Counted from the stretch's first letter, positions 33,411-42,213 are shown. The stretch: DNA of 49,631 bases from Mycobacterium palustre (GCF_002101785.1 NZ_LQPJ01000066.1:1-49631); one strand, 5' to 3'. Notes: generated from the letters alone by a model not told the origin. Numbers and translations: made by a program.

Positions 33411-33907
33411 CGCTGCTCCTGTTTGATGTAGTCGTAGAACGCCCTCATCTCGGTCGAGATATAAGCGATTTCGACGAATGGCACCGCCGCCTGGGGGGCC
33501 GACACGTAGGCGAACTGGAGTCCGCCCGGCATCACGCCCCGCTGCACCACCGCGATGCCCCGGCCGGTGGCCTCCGACAGCGCCGCGTCGAATCGTTCGG
33601 GGCTGGGCGCCTCCACGCAGATGTGATGTAGACCGGGGCCGGACTCCCGCAAAAAGTCACTATAGATATTCTGCCCGCGCACCGGCGAGATGAGCTCCAG
33701 CTGCATCTCGCCGAGATAGCTCAGCGAGATGCTGGCGACGAAATCCGCCGGCTCGTCGTGATAGCTACAGGAGTCGGGGGCAAAGTGCACGTCGGGTATC
33801 CGCACCCATTTGCGAACGCCTAACAGGCCGGTGAGGGCGGTTTCAGTGGCGTCCAGGTCCGGGGTGACCCACGCGATCTGCGTCGGTGATTGAACGGGAA
33901 GGGGCAT
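33407..33907 (-). CDS. VOC (glyoxalase/dioxygenase) superfamily protein
   Basis: 166 residues with two beta-alpha-beta-beta-beta modules: about 7-85 (QIAWVTPDLDATETALTGLLG) and 90-155 (GLHHICVEAPSPERFDAAL). Candidate metal ligands are H94/H95 and late acidic residues such as E150. The arrangement resembles methylmalonyl-CoA epimerase or lactoylglutathione-lyase-like proteins; the reaction is not clear. The stop overlaps the first MIRU mini-ORF, and the flavoprotein follows, which suggests a shared catabolic or detoxification step. I do not recall this gene next to Rv1817 in H37Rv. Confidence 0.82.
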   Translation of the reverse strand: MPLPVQSPTQIAWVTPDLDATETALTGLLGVRKWVRIPDVHFAPDSCSYHDEPADFVASISLSYLGEMQLELISPVRGQNIYSDFLRESGPGLHHICVEAPSPERFDAALSEATGRGIAVVQRGVMPGGLQFAYVSAPQAAVPFVEIAYISTEMRAFYDYIKQEQR

Positions 33908-34022
33908 CGCTCGCAGGATATCCCAGGCCGCCCGCCGCCAGAAAGGGTCTAAAAAGCATTTGCCGCGATCACCCGCAGCCGGCCCGGAAAATGCGGATGA
34001 ACACGTTCTAATTGCGGGCCGG

Positions 34023-34724
34023 TCAGTGCTGCGTGAGGACGTCGACCAGCAGGCGAAGCTGAGCGTCGAACACGGCGGCAGGATCGGTCAGGGTGTCGGC
34101 ACCGTATTGCCCGAACACCTCCAGGCTGATGGCGCCCAGCACCCCCGCCCACAGCAGGAAGCACTTGGCGATCACCCGATCGTCGCCAGGAAACCCGAAC
34201 TCCTGGCGGATGCGTTCGAAGTCTGACGACATTGGTTGTGGGGCAACGTCATCCGTCAACCGGATGTCACCGGTGGCGATTCCGGCGGCCACGGCGTCGA
34301 ACAGCGCCCTGACGACCCGGGTGCCGGCCGGCACGGTGCGGTCCGCAGGCGCGTGATAGCCGGGCACGGGGCTGCCGTACAGCAGGGCCCAGCGGGCCGG
34401 ATGGGCCACGGCCCACCGCCGCGCGGCCCGGGCGATGGCGATGACGTCGTCGCTCCAGGAGTCACCGACGGTCTCGCGGGCCCGCTCCACGGTGTCGGCC
34501 AGCTCGGAGTACGCGTCGATCAGCAGCACGGTCAGCAGCTCGTCGCGGCTGGACACGTAGCGGTACACGGCCGAGGACACCATGCCGAGCTCGCGGGCGA
34601 TCCCCCGCACCGACAGCCCGGCGGCGCCGCGGTCCACCAGCTGGCGGCGGCCGAGTTCGACGATGCGCGCCTCGATCTGCGCTCGCGATTCCTCGCGTTT
34701 GCCCACGCGGCAAGTTTGGCACAA
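34023..34724 (-). CDS. TetR-family transcriptional regulator (Rv1816-like)
   Basis: 233 residues. TetR-type helix-turn-helix at about 17-63 (IVELGRRQLVDRGAAGLSVRGIARELGMVSSAVYRYVSSRDELL), then a ligand-binding C-terminal domain of the WHG/TetR_C type (about 90-230). Two near-identical 17-bp palindromes lie in the gap to the divergent reductase gene, so it should repress itself and that gene. The start is the TTG at 34724 (matching MCQTCRVGKR of the orthologue) or the GTG at 34706. Neither has a ribosome-binding site, so the transcript may be leaderless. Ligand unknown. Confidence 0.88.
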   Translation of the reverse strand: MCQTCRVGKREESRAQIEARIVELGRRQLVDRGAAGLSVRGIARELGMVSSAVYRYVSSRDELLTVLLIDAYSELADTVERARETVGDSWSDDVIAIARAARRWAVAHPARWALLYGSPVPGYHAPADRTVPAGTRVVRALFDAVAAGIATGDIRLTDDVAPQPMSSDFERIRQEFGFPGDDRVIAKCFLLWAGVLGAISLEVFGQYGADTLTDPAAVFDAQLRLLVDVLTQH

Positions 34725-34725
34725 C

Positions 34726-34742
34726 CGAGATCACCGCTCTTG
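34726..34742. promoter_or_regulatory. TetR operator copy 1
   Basis: CGAGATCACCGCTCTTG, identical at 15 of 17 positions to the perfect palindrome 52 bp to the right. It abuts the regulator start codon, so it is well placed for autorepression. Confidence 0.6.
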
Positions 34743-34777
34743 CTTTTCTGCGGGGCTTATGGCAGCGTGTCGACTAA

Positions 34778-34794
34778 CGAGAGCACCGCTCTCG
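34778..34794. promoter_or_regulatory. TetR operator copy 2
   Basis: CGAGAGC-ACC-GCTCTCG, a perfect inverted repeat with 7-bp arms. It lies 24 bp before the reductase start codon. The centre-to-centre distance to copy 1 is 52 bp, close to five helical turns, so two dimers could bind the same DNA face. Confidence 0.68.
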
Positions 34795-34818
34795 ATTTAG
34801 CCGGAGAGAGGACCGACC

Positions 34819-35265
34819 ATGCCCACCCGCTACCGGGAACCGAACCGGGCCGCCCGGGCCGCCAACACCGTGATCCGTTGGCTTGCCGACATCGGCATCA
34901 GCATCGCCGGAACCCGTGCGCTGCGGGTCCGGGGCCGCAAGAGCGGAAAACAGCGGGCCGTGGTGGTCAACCTGCTCACCCTCGGCGGCACGGACTACCT
35001 CGTCTCGCCGCGCGGCGACACCCAGTGGGCGCGCAACGTGAGGGCCGCCGGCGTCGTCGAGGTCGGCCCGCGGTGGCGCCGCCAACGCGCCGCGGCCAGC
35101 GAGCTGGCCGACGCGGCCAAGCCGGACGTGCTGCGGCGCTACCTGGCCCGGTGGTACTGGCAGGTCAAGGACTACGTCGCGGGGTTGACCCCGGACTCCA
35201 CCGACGAGCAGCTGCTGGCCGCCGCGCCAACGATCCCGGTGTTCGCGCTCGGCCCGTCGCGCTGA
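34819..35265 (+). CDS. F420-dependent (Ddn-like) nitroreductase/quinone reductase family protein
   Basis: 148 residues of the deazaflavin-dependent nitroreductase family (DUF385). The split beta-barrel core includes ALRVRGRKSGKQRAVVVNLLTLGGTDYLVSPRGDTQWARNVRAAG, where the RKSG and WARN segments shape the F420 phosphate and ring pocket in relatives. Members reduce quinones, nitroimidazoles or mycotoxins with F420H2. Start ATG behind GGAGAGAGGA. It is divergent from the TetR gene with twin operators between, so the regulator's ligand is likely a substrate or a redox-active toxin. Confidence 0.85.
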   Translation: MPTRYREPNRAARAANTVIRWLADIGISIAGTRALRVRGRKSGKQRAVVVNLLTLGGTDYLVSPRGDTQWARNVRAAGVVEVGPRWRRQRAAASELADAAKPDVLRRYLARWYWQVKDYVAGLTPDSTDEQLLAAAPTIPVFALGPSR

Positions 35266-35271
35266 GCGGCA

Positions 35272-35946
35272 TCACCGGGGGTTGGTGGCCCCGCTGAGGT
35301 CCTGACGCACCTGATCTGAGGCGGCCCGCCAGGACACCGCCGCGGGCAGGTCCCCCCACACGCTGTTGAAAATCCCGACGATCTGCGTGGGGCCGCCGCC
35401 CGCCAAATACACCGGCCCGCCGGAGTCGCCGCGCTGGCTCTGGACGCCGTGCGACATGGTGAACCAGCCGTTGTTGACGCTTTCGACCGTCCCGCACGTC
35501 TCGCCGGTGACCACGCCGAAATGGCAGACCGCCTGCCCCGGCGCGAGCGCGACGGCGGGGTTGGACTCCAGCCGGCGCCCGCCCGGCATGACGTCGCTCG
35601 CGGTGACGCCGCCGTCCAAGACGATCGCCTCGTAGTCGGTGATGATCTGGTCGGTGGCCACGGTCGTGCCGCTCGGTGTGTTGTCGCGGAACGTCGCCAT
35701 CCGGCCGATGGCATTGTGTTGCTTATCGAAGACCGGCCCGCCGCCCCGGCAGTGCCCCGCCGTGAACGCGATCTTCAGGACCGGGTCGACATAGCCCAGC
35801 GTGCAGACACGATTGTCCTGGTGGATTTCCATGCCCGGGAACACCAAGGGCCCGTCGGCCCCGGCGGTCACAATCGGCGTCGAGGCCGCGAGTGCCGCGA
35901 CGGAAGCCGACGCGATGATTGCGCGAAGTGCCAGGCGGCGCACCAT
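35272..35946 (-). CDS. Secreted trypsin-like serine protease (Rv1815-like)
   Basis: 224 residues. Sec signal peptide (about 1-31: [22 protein letters not shown]...AGA), then a chymotrypsin-fold protease. The catalytic triad is His in FTAGHCRGG, Asp in TDYEAIVLD and Ser in [14 protein letters not shown]. Cysteines near TAGHC and in GETCG may form disulfides. Substrates unknown. The ATG at 35944-35946 gives a clean signal peptide; in-frame sequence to 36012 lies in the spacer after the sterol desaturase gene. Its end lies 6 bp from the convergent reductase stop. Confidence 0.88.
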   Translation of the reverse strand: MVRRLALRAIIASASVAALAASTPIVTAGADGPLVFPGMEIHQDNRVCTLGYVDPVLKIAFTAGHCRGGGPVFDKQHNAIGRMATFRDNTPSGTTVATDQIITDYEAIVLDGGVTASDVMPGGRRLESNPAVALAPGQAVCHFGVVTGETCGTVESVNNGWFTMSHGVQSQRGDSGGPVYLAGGGPTQIVGIFNSVWGDLPAAVSWRAASDQVRQDLSGATNPR

Positions 35947-36042
35947 GAGCTCCCATCCCTCGGGGAAACCGACGACCGGTGGGGCACGGGTGGCGTAACC
36001 CGTCCCCCACATCGATGCTTATCGCCCCGGCCAGGCTCGACG

Positions 36043-36988
36043 TTACCTCGCCGTGACCATCGGTACCGCGTTGCCGGTTTGGGCCGCCCCCCCGCGGCGC
36101 CCAGCCGGGCGGGCCGAAGACGTAGCCCAGCCGGTCGCGCAGGCGGCGCGCCGAGCGCCAGTCGCGGGCTATCGCGACGTATTCGCGTGTCTGCAGGTTC
36201 CAGATGTTGAACGTGTCGACGGGTTTGGTGAGCCCGTAGTGCGGGCGAAACAGCTCGGCCTGAAAGGTGCCGAACAGCCGGTCCCAGACGATGAGGATGC
36301 CGCCGTAGTTCTTGTCCAGGTAGACCTTGTCCATCCCGTGGTGCACCCGGTGGTGCGACGGGGTGTTGAAGACCAACTCGAACGGCCGCGGCAGCTTGTC
36401 GATGCGTTCGGTGTGGATCCAGAACTGGTAGATCAGGTTCAGCGAGAAGCTGAAGAACACCATCCAAGGCGGAATTCCCAACAGCGGCAACGGAACCCAC
36501 ATCAGGATCTCGCCGCTGTTGTTCCACTTCTGGCGCAGCGCGGTGGCGAAGTTGTAGTACTCGCTGGAGTGATGGGCTTGATGCGTCGCCCAGATCAACC
36601 GCACCCGGTGCGCGGCGCGGTGGTAGGCGTAATACAGCAGGTCGACGCCGACGATCGCGACGACCCACGTGTACCACCGCCCCGGCGACAAATGCCACGG
36701 CGCCAGATAGGCGTAGATGCCGGCGTAGCCGAGCAGGGCCAGCGCCTTCCAGCCGGCCGTGGTGGCCACCGAAACCAGACCCATCGAGATGCTCGCCATC
36801 GAATCCCGGGCCAAGTGGGAGCCCGATGGCGGCCGCGCCTCACCCCCGGCGCTCGCCTCGATGCGTTCGAGCTTGCGGGCCGCGGTCCATTCGAGGACCA
36901 ACAGCAGCAGGAAAAACGGGATGGCGAACAGCACCGGATCCCGCATCGGCGGGGGCAGCGCGGAGAAAAACCCGGTGACGGCGTTCAC
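36043..36988 (-). CDS. erg3: Sterol desaturase / fatty acid hydroxylase family protein, frameshifted near its end
   Basis: About 300 residues expected. An integral-membrane di-iron enzyme with the three His clusters intact: HRAAH, HQAHH and HHRVHH. Family members desaturate or hydroxylate sterols or lipids; the H37Rv protein is annotated Erg3 but its substrate is unknown. After GYVFGPPGWAPR the frame runs through a tract of seven G on the coding strand (36087-36093) and then stays open to 35723, overlapping the protease gene in another frame. With six G the frame would end in NAVPMVTAR and TAA at 36043-36045, as the family expects. This is therefore a one-base insertion, real or a sequencing error. 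A start at 36946 (MRDPVLFAIP) matches H37Rv. Confidence 0.82.
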
Positions 36989-37063
36989 CCCGATAGATTA
37001 CGACCATCGGCGCCGCCGCCGTCAGGCCCACGCTCGGGCCCGGATCGAAAAGGGGTGGACTCC

Positions 37064-38263
37064 GTGAGCGCTGTGGTGGTGATCGGCTCGGGGTTTGCCG
37101 GGCTATGGGCGGCGCTCGGGGCCGCGCGCCGGCGCGACGAGCTCGCGGTGCCGGCCGGCGCGATCGACATCACCGTGCTGAGCGCCAAGCCGTTTCACGA
37201 CATCCGCGTGCGCAACTACGAAGCGGATTTGCGCGACTGCCGCCTCCCGCTCGCCGAGCTGCTCGACCCCGTCGGGGTGGCGCACGTGCCGGCCGAGGTC
37301 ACGGCGATCGACACGGCCGGGCGCACCGTCACCACATCGGCCGGCGCGACGTACGGCTACGACCGGCTGGTGCTGGCGTCGGGCAGCCGGGTGCTCAAGC
37401 CCGCCATACCGGGGCTATCCGAGTTCGGTTTCGACGTCGACACCTACGACGGGGCGCTGGCGTTGCGGCGTCACCTGCACGAGCTTGCCGACGGTCCGCC
37501 GGGCCCGGCGGCGGCCACGGTGGTGGTGGTCGGTGCCGGGCTGACGGGAATCGAGACGGCCTGCGAGTTGCCAAAGCGGCTGCGCGCGTTGTTTTCCCGG
37601 GCGGGCCTTCCCCCGCGGGTGATTCTGGTCGACCGCAACCCCCACGTGGGCTCCGACATGGGCGCCTCCGCGCGGCCGGTGATCGCAAAGGCGTTGCGCG
37701 CCAACGGGATCGAGATCAGAACCGGGGTGGGCGTCGCGGCGGTCACCGAGCGCGGTGTGTCGCTGTCCACGGGCGAGCGACTGGACGCGCCGACCGTGGT
37801 GTGGTGCGCGGGCATGCGGGCCAGCCCGCTGACCGAGCAGCTGCCGGTGCCGCGCGACCGGCTCGGCCGCGTGGAGGTCGACGACTACCTGCGGGTGGTC
37901 GGCGTTGAGTCAGTGTTCGCCGCGGGCGACGTGGCGGCCGCCCGGATGGACGACGAGCACCTATCGGTGATGTCGTGTCAACACGGGCGGCCGATGGGCC
38001 GCTATGCAGGCTACAACGTCGTCAGTGACCTGATCGGCGAACCCATGCTGGCCCTTCGAATCCCTTGGTACGTCACCGTTCTCGACCTCGGGCCGGCCGG
38101 CGCGGTCTACACCGAAGGGTGGGACCGGGTGGTCGTTTCTCAGGGCGCGCAGGCCAAGGCGACCAAGCAGGCCATCAACACCCGGCGCATCTACCCGCCG
38201 CTCACCGGCGACCCGGCCGACCTGCTCGCCGCCGCCGCTCCGGAGCTGCAGGCACGACCCTGA
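37064..38263 (+). CDS. NAD(P)/FAD-dependent oxidoreductase (Rv1812c, NDH-2-like)
   Basis: 399 residues with two Rossmann folds: FAD motif VVVIGSGFAGLWAALGAA at the N-terminus and NAD(P) motif VVVVGAGLTGIETACEL at about 155. The second FAD signature is VESVFAAGDVAA. It belongs to the type II NADH dehydrogenase/pyridine nucleotide-disulfide group without active-site cysteines, so it is a dehydrogenase rather than a disulfide reductase. Electron acceptor unknown. The GTG at 37064 follows AGGGG with good spacing; the long open frame upstream is a shadow of the sterol desaturase gene. It is divergent from that gene. Confidence 0.88.
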   Translation: MSAVVVIGSGFAGLWAALGAARRRDELAVPAGAIDITVLSAKPFHDIRVRNYEADLRDCRLPLAELLDPVGVAHVPAEVTAIDTAGRTVTTSAGATYGYDRLVLASGSRVLKPAIPGLSEFGFDVDTYDGALALRRHLHELADGPPGPAAATVVVVGAGLTGIETACELPKRLRALFSRAGLPPRVILVDRNPHVGSDMGASARPVIAKALRANGIEIRTGVGVAAVTERGVSLSTGERLDAPTVVWCAGMRASPLTEQLPVPRDRLGRVEVDDYLRVVGVESVFAAGDVAAARMDDEHLSVMSCQHGRPMGRYAGYNVVSDLIGEPMLALRIPWYVTVLDLGPAGAVYTEGWDRVVVSQGAQAKATKQAINTRRIYPPLTGDPADLLAAAAPELQARP

Positions 38264-38267
38264 AAGC

Positions 38268-38975
38268 TCAGTCCGGTTGCGCCGTGTCGCCGGCGTACCA
38301 CTGGACCGCGCGGACCCCCGGCTGCAGGGACAGCTCGGCGACCAGCCGCTCGAGCCGGGCCGCCGTGTTGCCGTTCATCAGGACATGGGCGGTGAGGGTG
38401 ATTTCGTCGTCGGCGGCCCGACCGGTGTGGATGCCGCGCAGGGTGATGTCGTTGCCGGCGGCGTGCTGCACGATGTGCGCGCGGGCGTACTTCTCGGATT
38501 TCGGGCGGCACACCACCTGCACCAGGTAGGGCTGCAGGCTTTCGTCCTCCTCGGCGGCGTTGTCGTGGTCGATCCAGCGGCCGAACGGGCGCCCGAGCAC
38601 GTGGATGGCGATGACGGTTCCCGTCGCGATCGCGGCGAACACCAGGTGCCCCGAAGCCGCCAGCACGCCGACGGCCGCCGAACACCACAGCGTGGCGGCG
38701 GTATTGAGCCCGCGCACGTTGAACCCCTCGCGCAGGATCACCCCTCCGCCGAGAAACCCGATCCCCGAGACCACATAGGAGGCGACCCGTGTGGGGCTGG
38801 TGTCCTCGGTGGCCACCGCGTACAGCACGAACAGCGTCGCGCCACCGGCGACCAGCGCATTGGTGCGCAGGCCGGCCAGGCGGGCCCGCCATTGGCGCTC
38901 CAAGCCGATCAACGCGCCGCAACCCACCCCGACGGCAAGGCGAAGGGCGAAGTCCGCGACGGTCAACGTCTGCAT
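38268..38975 (-). CDS. mgtC: MgtC/SapB-family virulence protein
   Basis: 235 residues. Four to five hydrophobic helices in the N-terminal MgtC domain (about 1-140), with the conserved GCGALIGLERQWRARLAGLRTNALVAGGATLF and GIGFLGGGVILREG...GLNTAATLW segments, then a cytoplasmic ACT-like domain (about 150-230). MgtC is needed for growth in low Mg2+ and in macrophages, and inhibits F1Fo ATP synthase in Salmonella. The ATG at 38975 follows GGAAGGAGGA; in-frame sequence upstream to 39056 contains a hairpin. It is in the same orientation as the M-box-controlled PE/PPE genes. Confidence 0.93.
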   Translation of the reverse strand: MQTLTVADFALRLAVGVGCGALIGLERQWRARLAGLRTNALVAGGATLFVLYAVATEDTSPTRVASYVVSGIGFLGGGVILREGFNVRGLNTAATLWCSAAVGVLAASGHLVFAAIATGTVIAIHVLGRPFGRWIDHDNAAEEDESLQPYLVQVVCRPKSEKYARAHIVQHAAGNDITLRGIHTGRAADDEITLTAHVLMNGNTAARLERLVAELSLQPGVRAVQWYAGDTAQPD

Positions 38976-38994
38976 GGGCGCGTCCTCCTTCCCC

Positions 38995-39011
38995 GCCGAG
39001 CGCCGCTCGGC
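38995..39011 (-). promoter_or_regulatory. Hairpin just upstream of the mgtC ribosome-binding site
   Basis: GCCGAGC-GCC-GCTCGGC, a perfect 7-bp stem with a 3-nt loop. It ends 2-3 nt before the mgtC ribosome-binding sequence, so it could influence translation or RNA stability. Confidence 0.4.
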
Positions 39012-39039
39012 GGCAGCTAACCACGCGCGGGTGAACAGC

Positions 39040-39078
39040 AGGTGGCCGCGGGCCAATCCGGTTGCCCCGCGGCCACCT
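39040..39078 (-). terminator. Strong hairpin between the DUF732 gene and mgtC
   Basis: Perfect 13-bp arms: 39040-39052 (AGGTGGCCGCGGG) and 39066-39078 (CCCGCGGCCACCT), which extend further with one mismatch into the loop (CAA/TTG). It starts 14 nt after the DUF732 stop. No U-tract follows, as is common for mycobacterial terminators. It may partly insulate mgtC from upstream transcription. Confidence 0.6.
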
Positions 39079-39092
39079 TCAGGAAACGGTGG

Positions 39093-39422
39093 CTACGACT
39101 TGGACAGTTGCTGGGGGCAGTAGAACTTCGCCGCGATCATCGCGAAATTGGACGCGTTCTCCATGTCCATCCCGGGGTTGTGGGTCTTGACGTCGTGGAC
39201 GAGCTCCAGCCCCGATTCGCCGTTGTTCAGGCAGGTGCACACTGCCTTGCCGGACGTGATCGCCGCGTCCGGGCTGGCATAGTGGATGCCGACCTGCTGC
39301 AGCGCGGCGAGGAATCCCCCGTCGTCACCCTGCGGCTCGGGCGGCGGGTCCGCGCACGCGGGCGCGGCGAAGCCCAGCGCGGCCGCGGCGCCGACGGCTG
39401 CCAGTAGCAGTCTCATCTTCAT
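39093..39422 (-). CDS. Secreted DUF732 protein (Rv1810-like)
   Basis: 109 residues. Signal peptide (about 1-25, MKMRLLLAAVGAAAALGFAAPACA), then a short DUF732 domain (about 35-109) with cysteines in SGKAVCTCLNNG and KFYCPQQL that probably form a disulfide. DUF732 proteins are small secreted mycobacterial proteins of unknown function. It follows the PPE33-like gene after 23 bp, so it belongs to the same transcript. In H37Rv its orthologue Rv1810 lies between PPE33 and mgtC too. Confidence 0.86.
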   Translation of the reverse strand: MKMRLLLAAVGAAAALGFAAPACADPPPEPQGDDGGFLAALQQVGIHYASPDAAITSGKAVCTCLNNGESGLELVHDVKTHNPGMDMENASNFAMIAAKFYCPQQLSKS

Positions 39423-39445
39423 CGCTCTCCCAATCACGTTGTGCC

Positions 39446-40852
39446 CTAACCGATTTGCGCGTCAGAGGGCACGGCCTGCGGCTTGTCGCCCCTTCGCAGG
39501 TGCACCGCGTGAATGCCGGGTTTCTTCGACAGCTGATCCAGCAGGGCGTCCAGGCCCTGTTGATCGACGTTGTGGTGCTGCACGCTTTCGGGCTTCTCCG
39601 ATATTTGTGCCACCAGACGCTTGAGGTGCTCCGGGGAGTTGGCGTCCTTAAGGTCCTTGATGGGTTTGATGCGCCCGCGAACCCCGGCACCGCCGACAAC
39701 GGTGGGCGCCCCGGCGCCGAGCGCGCTGCCGAGCATCCCCGCCACCGACATCGAGCTGAGCAGCCCGCCCGCGCCGAGCGCGGCCGCCGGCACCGCGTCG
39801 GGCCCGGCCGCCGACAGCGCGGCGGCCACCGTTCTGACCGCCGGCGTGGCCGTGGCCCAGCTGGGCGGGACCGACAACTTTCCCACCAGCGTGCCGGCAT
39901 TGCCCATGGTTCCCGACACCGAGTTGAACAGCGTGCCGCGGCCGAAGTTGGCCGCCCCGAGCCCGGCTCCCAGCGCGTCCTTGGGGAGCGCGCCCGCCGC
40001 CGCGGCGTGCGGAGCGAACTTGAGGAACTGCGACGCCGGCAGGTTGATCAGCAGACCGATGTCGTTGAACCCCGTGGTGAAGCCGAGCGGGGTCTTGATG
40101 GCGTTGTAGAGGGCGGTATACATCGACGCGCCGCTTGGGCCGAACAGCGAGTTCAGCAAGCCGTTGATCGTGCTGGTGTAGTCGGAGCTGAGATTCGCGA
40201 GTGTCTGCAGCAAAGGGTCGGCCGTGGAAAGCGGCGCGGCCGCCGCCGACACGAGTGAGCTCACGCTGCCGGCCGGAGTGGCGGCCGCTTGGCTCACCGC
40301 GGCGGCCTGGCCGGCCAGCCCGCCGGCGTTCGTGATCTGCGGGGCCTCGGTGAACGGCGTCAAGTCGGAGGCGGCCGCCGACGAACTCGCGTACGTGTCC
40401 ATCGCCACGGCGTCCTGGGCCCACATCTCGGCGTACTGGATCTCGGTCGCCGCGATCGCGGCCGTGTTCTGTCCGAAGACGTTGGTCGCCACCAGCGACG
40501 CGAGTTGGCTTCGATTGGCGGCGATTTCCTCCGGTGGCACGTGGGCGGCGAAGGCGGCCTCATAGGCGGTTGCCGCCGCGGTGGCCTGGGTGGCGGCTTC
40601 GGCCGCCTGGGCGGCGGTGCCCTGCATCCAGCTCAGGTAGGGGGTGACGGCGGCGACCATGCTCACCGACGACGGGCCCGTCCACACCCCGCTGGTCAGG
40701 CCGTCGATCACCGACGAATAGGACGAGACCGTGGACTGCAGTTCGCTGGCCAGCCCCGCCCAGGCCGCCGCGGCCGCCCGCATCGACCCCGAACCGGGTC
40801 CGGCGTACATCCTGCCCGAGTTGAACTCCGGCGGAAAAGCTGCGTAAGACAT
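39446..40852 (-). CDS. PPE-SVP family protein (PPE33-like)
   Basis: 468 residues, the length of H37Rv PPE33. PPE domain (about 1-180: AAFPPEFNSGRMYAGPGSGSM...[34 protein letters not shown]...EMWAQDAVAM). A middle part and the SVP motif GKLSVPPSWATATPAVR follow at about 330. The last ~75 residues form a charged tail (RIKPIKDLKDANSPEHLKR...), unlike usual PPE-SVP ends. Such proteins are exported by ESX-5 and may form outer-membrane pores. It is downstream of PE20/PPE31/PPE32 in the same orientation. Confidence 0.9.
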   Translation of the reverse strand: MSYAAFPPEFNSGRMYAGPGSGSMRAAAAAWAGLASELQSTVSSYSSVIDGLTSGVWTGPSSVSMVAAVTPYLSWMQGTAAQAAEAATQATAAATAYEAAFAAHVPPEEIAANRSQLASLVATNVFGQNTAAIAATEIQYAEMWAQDAVAMDTYASSSAAASDLTPFTEAPQITNAGGLAGQAAAVSQAAATPAGSVSSLVSAAAAPLSTADPLLQTLANLSSDYTSTINGLLNSLFGPSGASMYTALYNAIKTPLGFTTGFNDIGLLINLPASQFLKFAPHAAAAGALPKDALGAGLGAANFGRGTLFNSVSGTMGNAGTLVGKLSVPPSWATATPAVRTVAAALSAAGPDAVPAAALGAGGLLSSMSVAGMLGSALGAGAPTVVGGAGVRGRIKPIKDLKDANSPEHLKRLVAQISEKPESVQHHNVDQQGLDALLDQLSKKPGIHAVHLRRGDKPQAVPSDAQIG

Positions 40853-40917
40853 CGTCTAGTCTCCTTGCCTGGTCGAGCGCGCCCGGGTGGTGTGGGCCGT
40901 CGCGGAAGTCATCGCGG

Positions 40918-42213
40918 TCACTCCTCGAGCGCCGGGATCACGATGATGGTGGCGGTACCGGCGTCCGCCGCGACCCCACCGCCGAGCGCACTGGCCGCGC
41001 CGCCGCCGGTGGAGCCGACCCCGGCCGCGGCCACCGCCCGCCCGGCCAGGCCGGACAGCGCCATCTGGCTGAACACGCCCTCCTCGCCGGCGAGTGAGGC
41101 GGCGGCCGGCGCGGCCGCGTTGGCGGGCAGCACCTGCGCGAGCGTTCTGATCGCCGGGGCGGCCTGGGTCCAGCCCTGCGGCACCGACATGCTCCCGACG
41201 AGCGCGGCTTTGCCCATCGCCGCCGACGCCGGTGCTTCCCCGACCGCCGAGCCCAGGTGGGCGGCGGCGCCGCCCAGCGGCGCCAGCGCCCCCGTGATCG
41301 GTTTGATGGTGTTGAACGCGGCGAGGCCCTGCCCGTTCTGCGCGTAGGAATAGACCTGGCCGAAGGACAGGAACGGACCGCCGGGTATCGAAGTCAGGCC
41401 CTGCAGCGAATACGACCCGGAGGCAACGGTCGATGTGATCGTGTTCCAATTCGCCAGGTCGGTGGAGAGCCCGGCCGGCAGCGAAGCGTTGACCAACTGG
41501 GGCAACGAGAGCCCCGACAACAGGTTCGTCGAGCCGGTCGTGGGCGACGACGCCAGGCCCGACCCCAGGCTTTGCAGCGCCGTCGGTATCGAGTTCATCA
41601 ACTGGGAAACCTGCGCACCGATGGACGCGGCCGGAGTGCTGGTGGCCTGGCCGACCGCCGCGGACTGGGCGGCACCGGCCGAACCGCTGGTGGTCTGTGG
41701 CGGCTCGACGAACGTCTCCAGCTGAGTTGCCGCCGCCGAGGAACTGGCGTAGGCGTACATGGCGGCGGCATCCTGGGCCCACATCTCGGCGTAATCGGCC
41801 TCGGTGGCGGCGATCGCCGGCGTGTTCTGACCCAGGAAGTTGGTGGCGATCAACGTCATGAGAAGGGCGCGGTTGGCCGCGATCACCGGCGGCGGCACCG
41901 TGGCCGCGAACGCCGTCTCGTAGGCGCCCGCGGCGAGCTTGGCCTGGCTGGCCGCCGCTTCGGCCTGGGCGCCCGTCGCGCTCAGCCACGCCACGTACGG
42001 GGCCGCCGCGGCCGCCATCGCGATGGACGACGGGCCCGTCCAGGGCCCGGCCGCCAGGGTCTGCACCGTGGAGCCATACGAGGCCGCCGTCGATTGCAGC
42101 TCAGTCGCCAATTCGTCCCAGGCCGCCGCCGCTGCGAGCATCGGTCCCGCCCCGGCGCCGACATACATCCGGCCGGAGTTGATCTCCGGTGGTAGCGCCC
42201 CGAAATCGACCAT
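40918..42213 (-). CDS. PPE-SVP family protein (PPE32-like)
   Basis: 431 residues. PPE domain (about 1-175: [33 protein letters not shown]...[14 protein letters not shown]...[18 protein letters not shown]). SVP motif [17 protein letters not shown] at about 340, and an Ala/Gly-rich end. Export through ESX-5 is expected from the family. It is separated from PPE31 by an 815-bp gap with its own possible promoter. The PPE33-like gene follows after 65 bp. Confidence 0.9.
   Translation of the reverse strand: MVDFGALPPEINSGRMYVGAGAGPMLAAAAAWDELATELQSTAASYGSTVQTLAAGPWTGPSSIAMAAAAAPYVAWLSATGAQAEAAASQAKLAAGAYETAFAATVPPPVIAANRALLMTLIATNFLGQNTPAIAATEADYAEMWAQDAAAMYAYASSSAAATQLETFVEPPQTTSGSAGAAQSAAVGQATSTPAASIGAQVSQLMNSIPTALQSLGSGLASSPTTGSTNLLSGLSLPQLVNASLPAGLSTDLANWNTITSTVASGSYSLQGLTSIPGGPFLSFGQVYSYAQNGQGLAAFNTIKPITGALAPLGGAAAHLGSAVGEAPASAAMGKAALVGSMSVPQGWTQAAPAIRTLAQVLPANAAAPAAASLAGEEGVFSQMALSGLAGRAVAAAGVGSTGGGAASALGGGVAADAGTATIIVIPALEE

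Noticed and set aside
35723..36042. About 105 extra codons at the end of the sterol desaturase frame
   Set aside because: They lie after the seven-G tract, overlap the protease gene in another frame and have no family resemblance; treated as a frameshift product.
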